Assembly (NCBI GenBank): GCA_050257395.1
Contig: JBLMWU010000162.1
Location: forward strand, 1-6,991
DNA: 6,991 nucleotides
Source of the DNA: JAIRTY01 sp050257395
GTDB taxonomy: Bacteria > Actinomycetota > Actinomycetes > Streptosporangiales > Streptosporangiaceae
Direction of reading: 5' to 3'
The translations under genes were made by a program, and so were the position numbers. The notes beneath the pieces are model-generated. The model was given only the letters and a program-made list of their open reading frames with translations, was not told the DNA's origin and did not search any database. Shown here piece after piece: positions 1 through 4,670 of this stretch. Position 1 is the stretch's first letter; the number at the start of each line of letters is the position of its first letter.

Positions 1-32
1 GGCGGGCCCACACGGTCTCGGGCGGTTCGTGA
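1..32 (+). CDS. C-terminal end of an unidentified protein with a C-terminal HTVSGGS tail (partial)
   Basis: Only the last nine codons are inside the window. Read from position 3 they give RAHTVSGGS followed by TGA at 30-32. I accept this as a real gene end for two reasons. The stop overlaps the ApbE start as TGATG, a typical coupled arrangement, and the final residues nearly duplicate the end of the protein encoded on the other side of apbE (VHTTSGGS). The tail resembles the ApbE acceptor motif DxxSGAT, with His for Asp, Gly for Ala and Ser for Thr. It may therefore be a flavinylation substrate (inference). The rest of the protein and its fold cannot be seen. Confidence 0.6.
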   Translation, partial: RAHTVSGGS

Positions 33-1027
33 TGCCGGCCCAGCCGTCAGCGGCGCCCGTGGAGGCGTCCGCGAGCTGGCAGGCGCTGGGCACCGGCGTC
101 CAGGTGGTCGTCACCGACGCCCGCCAGCTGCCGGCCGCCCGGCGGCTGCTGGAAGCGGACCTGGCCGCGGTCGACCTGGCGTGCAGCCGGTTCCGGCCCG
201 ACTCGGAGATCATGGGCCTGGACACCGCCGGGCCCGGGCCCGGGCCCGGCGGCCGGCCGGGCTGGGCTGGCCCCGTCCAGGTCAGCCCGCTGCTCGCGGA
301 CGCGATCGGGGTCGCCCTGCGGGCGGCCCGGGTGACCGACGGCGACGTGGACCCGACGGTCGGGCGGGCCATGGACGCGATCGGCTATGACCGCGACTTC
401 CCGCTCGTGGCGGCCGACGGCCCGGCGGTCACGCTGCGGATCGCACCGGTGCCCGGCTGGCGGCAGGTCCAGTTCGACGAGACGGCCCGGCTGGTGTCGC
501 TCCCGCTGGGGGTGCGCCTGGACCTCGGCGCCACCGCCAAGGCGTGGGCGGCCGACCGGTCCGCCACCCGGCTGGCCGCCGAGCTCGGCTGCGGCGTGCT
601 GGTCAGCCTGGGCGGTGACATCGCCGTGGCGGGCCCGCCCCCGGACGGGGGCTGGCGGATCCGGGTACAGGACATCAGCGGGCGGCCGGAGGACCCGCCC
701 GCCGGGCCGTCGTCGGTGGTCGCCATCCAGCAGGGCGGGCTGGCCACCTCCAGCACCACCGCCCGCCGCTGGCGCCGCGGCGGCGACGTGCTGCACCACA
801 TCCTCGACCCGCGCACCGGGCTGCCCGCGGCCCCGGTGTGGCGGACCGTGTCGGTGGCCGCGGGCAGCTGCGTGGACGCCAACACGGCCAGCACCGCCGC
901 GATCATCCGGGGCCGCGAGGCCCTCTCCTGGCTGGAAGGACTGGGCCTGCCGGCCCGGCTGGTGGGCGAGGCCGGCTCGGTGCTCACCATCGCGGGCTGG
1001 CCCGCGGAAGGAGAAGACCGGCGATGA
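32..1027 (+). CDS. apbE: FAD:protein FMN transferase, ApbE family
   Basis: This 331-residue protein is of the ApbE family, which moves FMN from FAD onto a Thr or Ser of target proteins in a Mg-dependent reaction. Visible family signatures are LDLGATAKAWAAD at about 163-175 (family DLGxxAKGxAxD), SLGGDI at 192-197, HHILDPRTG at 255-263 and VDANTAST at 281-288, whose acidic and Thr residues match the family's metal site. Length is normal. No signal peptide, lipobox or membrane helix is visible at the N-terminus, so the enzyme looks cytosolic, unlike many exported ApbE proteins. I chose ATG at 32 because it overlaps the preceding stop (TGATG); GTG at 29 is an alternative that adds one residue. 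The gene lies between two proteins with matching SGGS tails, which are its likely substrates. Residues 67-73 form a Pro-Gly loop encoded by three GGGCCC repeats. The family call is confident; the substrate is inferred. Confidence 0.95.
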   Translation: MPAQPSAAPVEASASWQALGTGVQVVVTDARQLPAARRLLEADLAAVDLACSRFRPDSEIMGLDTAGPGPGPGGRPGWAGPVQVSPLLADAIGVALRAARVTDGDVDPTVGRAMDAIGYDRDFPLVAADGPAVTLRIAPVPGWRQVQFDETARLVSLPLGVRLDLGATAKAWAADRSATRLAAELGCGVLVSLGGDIAVAGPPPDGGWRIRVQDISGRPEDPPAGPSSVVAIQQGGLATSSTTARRWRRGGDVLHHILDPRTGLPAAPVWRTVSVAAGSCVDANTASTAAIIRGREALSWLEGLGLPARLVGEAGSVLTIAGWPAEGEDRR

Positions 1028-1362
1028 GCGAGCACCAGCCCGGCTGGCCCGGGCACAGCGGGCGGGACGCGGTGTCCGCCGCCATCGCCCGGGCGCGGGG
1101 CCGTTCCCGGCTCCGGGTCGCCACCCTGGTCGCGGGCGGCGCCAGCCTGGTCGCCGCCGGCGCGGTCGCGCTGAACCTGCCCGCCCCCACCCACACCAAG
1201 ATCACGTCCGTCACCACCCCGGCGGCCCCGTCATCGTCACCCACGGTCGTCTACACCGGCGACGACGGCGGCGGAGACGACGGCAGCCGGGCCGCCACCG
1301 CCGCCCAGGGCACCGCCAAGACAGGCAAGAGCACCGTCCACACCACCTCCGGCGGCTCGTAG
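1024..1362 (+). CDS. Small single-pass membrane protein with C-terminal HTTSGGS tail, candidate ApbE substrate
   Basis: This is a 112-residue protein. The ATG at 1024 overlaps the apbE stop (ATGA), and a strong AAGGAG at 1008-1013 sits ten bases upstream. Layout: an Arg-rich N-terminal segment (about 18-31), one hydrophobic helix (about 32-52), a Thr/Ser/Pro-rich linker, an Asp/Gly cluster (80-87), then a low-complexity stretch ending VHTTSGGS. By the positive-inside rule the N-terminus is cytosolic and the tail outside. Actinobacterial FMN-binding proteins often show a similar anchor and linker, followed by an FMN_bind domain that carries DTVSGAT. Here the domain is absent and only a motif-like tail remains. 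I infer a minimal membrane-tethered flavin carrier, or an accessory to one. The motif departs from consensus at three positions, so modification is unproven. I recognise no family. Confidence 0.85.
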   Translation: MSEHQPGWPGHSGRDAVSAAIARARGRSRLRVATLVAGGASLVAAGAVALNLPAPTHTKITSVTTPAAPSSSPTVVYTGDDGGGDDGSRAATAAQGTAKTGKSTVHTTSGGS

Positions 1363-1395
1363 CCGCCACCCGGGGAAGCCGGTGACGCGGCGGCC
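1362..1395. terminator. GC-rich hairpin between convergent genes
   Basis: In the 34 bases between the stop of the small membrane protein (1362) and the stop of the minus-strand gene (1397), CACC at 1367-1370 pairs with GGTG at 1381-1384. GG at 1372-1373 pairs with CC at 1379-1380 around a five-base loop, and further GCC/GGC pairing is possible outside. There is no T tract, which is common in actinobacteria. It probably terminates transcription in both directions. Confidence 0.4.
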
Positions 1396-1396
1396 G

Positions 1397-1837
1397 CTAC
1401 GGCGTCCGGCCCGGGTCTTCCGGGCGGGCCAGGTAGTGATCACCGCCGACACTCAGGACAGGCCCGGCGTCGGTGATGGTGACACGGAAGTCATCGCCCT
1501 CCGGCAGTCCGGCGAGGGCGCTGATGGCCGCTTCATCCAGGCGCACGGTCCCGCTGCCGAGGTACTGCACGTGGCCCGGTGGGGACGAGCCAGGCTCTGC
1601 CGTTAGCGGACCGCGCACTGGCCGTCTGGCGGGTGGGACGATGCCGAGGATCAGTGTCAGGTCAGCCACGATCTTGCTGACCGGCACGGTGGCCGGGCGG
1701 CGGCCCCGAAGGCCGTGCAGCCACTCCCGGATCGCCTCGATGCAGCGGGTTTCAGGGCCCGGGAGGGCTGCATCCCCGGTCCCAGCGAGGTGTCGTGCCT
1801 CCGCCCTGGGCATCTGCACCAGGTAGCTCCGGCTCAT
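1397..1837 (-). CDS. Hypothetical protein, second gene of a leaderless minus-strand pair
   Basis: This 146-residue soluble protein belongs to no family I recognise. The ATG at 1837 overlaps the TGA of the preceding minus-strand gene in an ATGA junction, so I chose it; ATG at 1846 would add three residues (MQR). There is no signal peptide or membrane segment. The N-terminal part (about 30-67) looks helical, and a hydrophobic run, IVADLTLILGIV, lies at 56-67. A Pro/Gly-rich hinge follows at about 68-93. The C-terminal part (94-139) is predicted to be mostly strands and turns, with alternating residues around FRVTITDAGPVLSVGGDHYL. It is co-transcribed with the 85-residue gene upstream. The pairing of two small genes divergent from a small GntR regulator recalls accessory or toxin-antitoxin-like modules, but no catalytic or DNA-binding motif supports that here. 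Confidence 0.65.
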   Translation of the reverse strand: MSRSYLVQMPRAEARHLAGTGDAALPGPETRCIEAIREWLHGLRGRRPATVPVSKIVADLTLILGIVPPARRPVRGPLTAEPGSSPPGHVQYLGSGTVRLDEAAISALAGLPEGDDFRVTITDAGPVLSVGGDHYLARPEDPGRTP

Positions 1838-2091
1838 CCGCTGCATGGCGGCTGGCCGCCGCCGAGAGCGGTCCGCAGCTCGCGGGGATCAGCGGTGATG
1901 ACGGCGTACGGCCGGGTTCCCGGGCGCCGGCGCCGCGCCAGGTAGCGGACACGGTCACCCATGGCTTCCCGCGAAATGCGGAAGCCGGGGAACTCCTCTT
2001 GCAGTCTGTCCAGCTCCGCGGCGGCACCCGGGCTTGGCTGCGGGTGTCCTGTCACGCTGGGGTTTCGCGCCTCGGACCGGCGGGGATTCAT
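1834..2091 (-). CDS. Small hypothetical protein with EFPGFRI motif, first gene of the pair
   Basis: This is an 85-residue basic protein. The reading frame is open up to 2157, but I place the start at ATG 2091. A TACGAT -10 box ends six bases before that ATG, which fits a leaderless mRNA, and the upstream codons show no protein-like pattern. Residues 25-75 form one compact unit: an amphipathic helix (AAELDRLQEEFPGF), then RISREAMGDRVRYLARRRRP, then a strand YAVITAD and a final short helix. From memory, small actinobacterial proteins with a similar L..EFP.FRI core followed by an aromatic/Arg-rich strand often sit beside helix-turn-helix regulators; their function is unknown to me. The stop overlaps the start of the next gene by four bases, implying coupled translation. 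No enzyme or DNA-binding motif is visible. Confidence 0.65.
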   Translation of the reverse strand: MNPRRSEARNPSVTGHPQPSPGAAAELDRLQEEFPGFRISREAMGDRVRYLARRRRPGTRPYAVITADPRELRTALGGGQPPCSG

Positions 2092-2097
2092 CCAGGC

Positions 2098-2127
2098 ATC
2101 GTAGCGCAGCCTGTATATGCCCGTCCA
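2098..2127 (-). promoter_or_regulatory. Promoter for a leaderless transcript of the minus-strand pair
   Basis: On the minus strand, TGGACG (2127-2122, four of six matches to TTGACA) is followed after 18 bases by TACGAT (2103-2098, a TANNNT -10 box). The A of the ATG at 2091 lies seven bases downstream of the -10, exactly where transcription should start. No ribosome binding site precedes this ATG, in keeping with a leaderless mRNA, which is common in actinobacteria. Confidence 0.6.
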
Positions 2128-2157
2128 TGCCCATGTACTCCCGTACCGGCACGGCAA

Positions 2158-2179
2158 CTAACGAGCATGCCCGGGTTAG
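2158..2179. promoter_or_regulatory. Inverted repeat CTAAC-N12-GTTAG, candidate GntR operator
   Basis: CTAAC at 2158-2162 and GTTAG at 2175-2179 form a perfect five-base inverted repeat with a 12-base spacer. It lies between the two divergent genes and ends nine bases before the gntR ATG at 2189. The right arm overlaps a weak -10-like sequence (TAGCTG, 2177-2182). The position suits autoregulation by the GntR protein. The match to known GntR half-sites is not strong, so this is inference from position and symmetry. Confidence 0.4.
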
Positions 2180-2188
2180 CTGTTCCCC

Positions 2189-2437
2189 ATGTCAGCCGGC
2201 GCCAGTGTCGACCCGCTCAGCGCCACTCCCGTCTACGTACAGGTGGCTGACATCCTGCGTGCCCGGATCCAGGCGGGTGAGCTGCTGCCCGACCGGCCGG
2301 TGCCCAGCGAGTCGCAGCTGGAGCAGGAGTTTGGCATCGCCAGGGGCACCGCCCGCAAGGCGGTCGCGCTGCTGCGCGAGGAGGGGCTGGTGGTGACGGT
2401 CAAGGGACGCGGCTCCTACGTCAAACCGTCCCGCTGA
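2189..2437 (+). CDS. GntR-family regulator, winged-helix domain only
   Basis: This 82-residue DNA-binding protein consists almost entirely of a GntR winged helix. The opening PVYVQVADILRARIQAGEL (14-32) is the typical first helix. VPSESQLEQEFGIARGTARKA (38-58) covers the helix-turn-helix, and LLREEGLVVTVKGRGSYV (61-78) forms the wing ending. Full-length HutC-type members have a further effector domain of about 150 residues, which is absent. The wing ends cleanly and is followed by a stop and a hairpin, so this looks like a naturally short member rather than a truncation. ATG at 2189 has no ribosome binding site, so it may be leaderless or weakly translated. It diverges from the small minus-strand pair and converges on the MFS gene. 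It probably controls the divergent pair, itself, or the exporter. No ligand can be inferred. Confidence 0.92.
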   Translation: MSAGASVDPLSATPVYVQVADILRARIQAGELLPDRPVPSESQLEQEFGIARGTARKAVALLREEGLVVTVKGRGSYVKPSR

Positions 2438-2472
2438 GAGCGCCTCACGCCGTCACGGCTCAGGCTCGCTCT
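2437..2472. terminator. Stem-loop terminator between gntR and the MFS gene
   Basis: AGAGCG (2437-2442) pairs with CGCTCT (2467-2472), CCT (2443-2445) can pair with AGG (2462-2464), and GCCG (2449-2452) pairs with CGGC (2456-2459) around a three-base loop. The structure starts on the last base of the gntR stop codon and ends just before the MFS stop at 2481. There is no T tract. It is probably a bidirectional terminator for the convergent pair. Confidence 0.5.
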
Positions 2473-2473
2473 G

Positions 2474-2487
2474 GGCCTGATCAGGCC
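2474..2487. repeat. Perfect 14-bp palindrome overlapping the MFS stop codon
   Basis: GGCCTGATCAGGCC is its own reverse complement. It contains the TGA stop of the MFS gene (2481-2483, minus strand) and adjoins the stem-loop at 2437-2472. With no loop bases it is a poor RNA hairpin by itself, though an AT-centred loop of four would leave a five-base stem. It may add to termination or be chance. Confidence 0.35.
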
Positions 2488-3830
2488 TGGCCTTCGGCGG
2501 CCTGCTCGGCAGGCGGCGGCAGCGTAAGGTCCGCGCCCCCGGCTGGCGCGGGTTCCGGGTGGCCGTCCAGCCGGATGGCGCGGGACTGGTAGCGCCACAG
2601 CTGCGGCAGCGCCCAGCAGGTCGCCACCGCGGTGGCCACGCTGAGCAGGCCGCCTGACCAGGCGGCGAACCGCGGGCCGCCGATCGCGGCCGCCGCGCCC
2701 GCCTCGGCGTCGCCGAGCCGGGGCCCGCCCTGCAGCCCGGCGAACACCAGGCTGTTCACCCGCCCCTGCAGCGCATCGGGGGTGGTCTGCTGCACGATCG
2801 TCATCCGGAACACCGAGGAGATCACGTCCGCCGCCCCCGCCAGCGCCAGCAGCACGAGCGCCGCGGGCAGCCAGGACACCACCCCGAAGGCGGCGATCGC
2901 CAGCCCCCACAGCGCCACGCAGATCGCGACCGCCCGGCCCGCCCGCCGCACCCGCCCGACCCGGCCGGACAGCAGCGACCCGGCCGCCGCGCCCAGCCCC
3001 GGCGCGGCGTTCAGGTACCCCACCGTGGCGGCGCCGCCGCCGTACACGGTCGCGGCCAGCGCCGGGAACAGGGCCCGCGGCAGCCCGAAGACCATCGCGC
3101 CCAGGTCGATGACGAACACCCCGGCCAGCGGCTGGCTGCGGCGCAGGTACCGGACACCGCCCACCAGCGAGGCCAGGCCGGGCGGCTCCCCGCCGCCCCG
3201 GGGGACCAGCGCGGGCAGCAGCGCCACGGTCACCAGCGCCACCCCGAACGAGGCCACGTCCAGCCCGTAAACCAGCCCGAACCCGGCCCGGGCGATGAGC
3301 AGCCCGGCCGCCGCGGGGCCGGCCACCGAGGTCACCTGGTAGGCCGCGGACTGCAGCGCCAGCGAGGCCGGCAGGTCCGGCAGCGGCACCAGCTGCCGCA
3401 GCGACGCCCGCCGGGCCGCCCAGTCGATCCCCTGGAAGGCGGAGGCCTCCGCGGTGCTGGCGAACAGCGGCCAGACCCGGGCGTGCCCGCTGACCGCGTT
3501 GATCATCAGCCCGGCGCTGCCCGCGGCGAGCAGCACCTGGCAGGCCAGCATGACCCGGCGGCGGTCCCAGGCGTCCACCAGCGGCCCGCCCAGCAGCGAC
3601 CCGGCCAGCAGCGGCACCAGCTGCCCCAGGCCGACCAGGCCGACCATGGCGGTGGACCCGGTGAGCCGGTAGGTCTGGTACCCCACCGCGACCAGGGTGA
3701 GCTGGCTGCCGGTCTGGGACACCACCTGCCCGGCCCACAGCCGGCGGAAGCCGCGGTGGCGGCGCAGCGGCCCGGCGTCCACGAGCATCCCGGTCAGCCC
3801 GCGCCAGCGGCGGGCCGGACGGCCGGACAT
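2481..3830 (-). CDS. MFS transporter, EntS/DHA3-like exporter
   Basis: This 449-residue major facilitator protein probably has about 12 helices and is a proton-coupled exporter in the cell membrane. The loop GGPLVDAWDRRRVM (81-94), between helices 2 and 3, is MFS motif A. The central loop lies around 208-230. TPDALQGRVNSL (350-361) with the following Gly-rich segment is typical of the MFS_3/EntS-like group, which includes siderophore and drug exporters. The start is ATG 3830 because GGGAGG lies just upstream; the longer open frame to 3881 has no such site. The C-terminal 30 residues are a Pro/Ala-rich cytosolic tail. It converges with gntR and diverges from the ferric-reductase-like operon. 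The substrate cannot be told from sequence. A link to iron via the neighbouring reductase-like gene is tempting but unsupported. Confidence 0.93.
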   Translation of the reverse strand: MSGRPARRWRGLTGMLVDAGPLRRHRGFRRLWAGQVVSQTGSQLTLVAVGYQTYRLTGSTAMVGLVGLGQLVPLLAGSLLGGPLVDAWDRRRVMLACQVLLAAGSAGLMINAVSGHARVWPLFASTAEASAFQGIDWAARRASLRQLVPLPDLPASLALQSAAYQVTSVAGPAAAGLLIARAGFGLVYGLDVASFGVALVTVALLPALVPRGGGEPPGLASLVGGVRYLRRSQPLAGVFVIDLGAMVFGLPRALFPALAATVYGGGAATVGYLNAAPGLGAAAGSLLSGRVGRVRRAGRAVAICVALWGLAIAAFGVVSWLPAALVLLALAGAADVISSVFRMTIVQQTTPDALQGRVNSLVFAGLQGGPRLGDAEAGAAAAIGGPRFAAWSGGLLSVATAVATCWALPQLWRYQSRAIRLDGHPEPAPAGGADLTLPPPAEQAAEGQA

Positions 3831-4013
3831 GCCACCTCCCTGCGTGCTCCACCTGGGCGAACCCACGGGCGCCCGCCTCACCGGCGGAGCGCCGCCCGCT
3901 CAGAGGCAATTGATAGCTGCCCTAGAGAGCCTGCTGCGCCCGGTCGCCGATGGTGGAGACCACAACGCAGACAATGCTGGCCGGCCGGTACCGGCCAGGA
4001 TAGGGGGCGGCAG
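3831..4013. promoter_or_regulatory. Divergent control region between the MFS gene and the redox operon
   Basis: This 183-base gap holds the start signals of both neighbours. On the minus strand GGGAGG (3840-3835) is the MFS ribosome binding site. On the plus strand AGGGGG (4002-4007) sits six bases before the TTG start at 4014. An AT-richer patch around 3905-3925 contains GGCA-N9-TGCC. A GACAAT (3970-3975) could be a -10 box for the redox operon, but I find no convincing -35 partner. The strong inverted repeat at 3977-3998 is listed separately. Confidence 0.5.
3977..3998. promoter_or_regulatory. Perfect 8-bp inverted repeat upstream of the redox operon
   Basis: CTGGCCGG (3977-3984) and CCGGCCAG (3991-3998) are exact reverse complements separated by six bases. 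An alternative register gives the 14-base palindrome GGCCGGTACCGGCC at 3983-3996. The repeat lies directly before the ribosome binding site (4002-4007) and just after a GACAAT -10-like element. It may be an operator for a dimeric regulator, or a hairpin in the 5' leader. Confidence 0.5.
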
Positions 4014-4670
4014 TTGAACGGCATCACCCAGAGCACCGCGCTCTGGTACGCCAGCAGGGCGACCGGGGTGGTCAGCCTGCTGCTGCTCAGCATCGTGATG
4101 GTCATCGGGGTGCTGGTGAACCGGCAGGGACGGCTGCCCGGCCTGCCCGCCTTCGCCGTGACCGGGCTGCACCGCAGCCTGTCGCTGCTGTCGGTGGCCT
4201 TCATCGCCGTGCACGCCATCACGGCCGTGGTGGACCCGTTCGTGAGCATCCGGGCCGTCGCCATCCTGATCCCGTTCACCTCCGCTTACCTGCCGTTCTG
4301 GCTCGGGCTCGGGGCGGTGGCGCTGGACCTCATCATCGCCCTGATCATCACCAGCCTGGCCCGCGCCCGGGTCCCCCGCCGCATCTGGCGGGGGGTGCAC
4401 TGGCTGGCCTACGCCGCCTGGCCGGTCGCCTTCGTGCACGGCCTGGGCGCCAGCCCGGACCTGCGCAGCGGCTGGCTGCGCGACCTGGCCATCGGCTGCG
4501 CGCTGGCCGTGGGCGGCGCGGTCGTGTGGCGGCTGTCCCGGGTGGCCCGCACGACCCCGCGGGCCGAGCGCGCCGCCAGCGCGCTGGCCCAGTCCCGGCA
4601 CGTGCCCGCGCCCCGCGCTGGCGGGGCCCACCGGCCCGCTTCCCCCGACAGGAAAGTCACGACGCGATGA
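4014..4670 (+). CDS. Ferric-reductase-like cytochrome b membrane protein
   Basis: This is a 218-residue integral membrane protein with about five helices (roughly 16-36, 54-73, 95-115, 126-145, 155-175). Four histidines, H53, H67, H129 and H142, fall in two helices with spacings H-x13-H and H-x12-H. That is the two-haem pattern of NOX/ferric reductase transmembrane domains. It should carry electrons across the membrane through two stacked b haems. The usual C-terminal FAD/NAD(P) domain is missing and is replaced by a basic, Pro/Ala-rich cytosolic tail (about 176-218). An electron donor must therefore be a separate protein, most simply the NuoF-like product of the next gene, whose ATG overlaps this stop (ATGA). 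The start is TTG 4014 with AGGGGG six bases upstream. The frame stays open to 3483, but that part is antisense to the MFS gene and not protein-like. Confidence 0.92.
   Translation: MNGITQSTALWYASRATGVVSLLLLSIVMVIGVLVNRQGRLPGLPAFAVTGLHRSLSLLSVAFIAVHAITAVVDPFVSIRAVAILIPFTSAYLPFWLGLGAVALDLIIALIITSLARARVPRRIWRGVHWLAYAAWPVAFVHGLGASPDLRSGWLRDLAIGCALAVGGAVVWRLSRVARTTPRAERAASALAQSRHVPAPRAGGAHRPASPDRKVTTR

Noticed and set aside
47..799. Long minus-strand open frame opposite apbE
   Set aside because: It is a GC-rich shadow frame of apbE, with Gly/Arg/Pro-rich low-complexity translation and no motif.
387..1385. 332-codon plus-strand frame overlapping apbE and the small membrane protein gene
   Set aside because: It is made almost wholly of Arg, Pro, Gly and Ala, as expected of an out-of-frame reading, and it conflicts with two well-supported genes.
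2092..2157. N-terminal extension of the 85-residue minus-strand protein
   Set aside because: It would place the promoter inside the coding region, and the extra residues are Trp/Arg-rich with no ribosome binding site before the ATG at 2157.
2474..2487. Palindrome GGCCTGATCAGGCC considered as an insertion or attachment site
   Set aside because: There is only one copy, no flanking duplication and no recombinase gene nearby. Its place at a convergent gene end favours termination or chance.
2632..3270. Plus-strand frame opposite the MFS gene
   Set aside because: Antisense shadow with Ser/Pro/Ala-rich content and no start signal.
2416..3909. 497-codon minus-strand frame over the MFS gene
   Set aside because: It is the wrong frame: no hydrophobic helices, Arg/Gly-rich. 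The overlapping frame ending at 2481 has clear MFS motifs and a ribosome binding site.
3483..4013. Upstream extension of the ferric-reductase-like gene
   Set aside because: The frame is open, but it is antisense to the MFS coding region and low in complexity. The TTG at 4014 has a good ribosome binding site and begins the recognisable domain.
3900..4631. Minus-strand frame opposite the ferric-reductase-like gene
   Set aside because: Gly/His/Gln-rich shadow translation without motifs.
4526..4666. Upstream extension of the NuoF-like gene
   Set aside because: It overlaps the coding end of the haem protein gene. The ATG at 4667 has an AGGAAAG site and an ATGA overlap.
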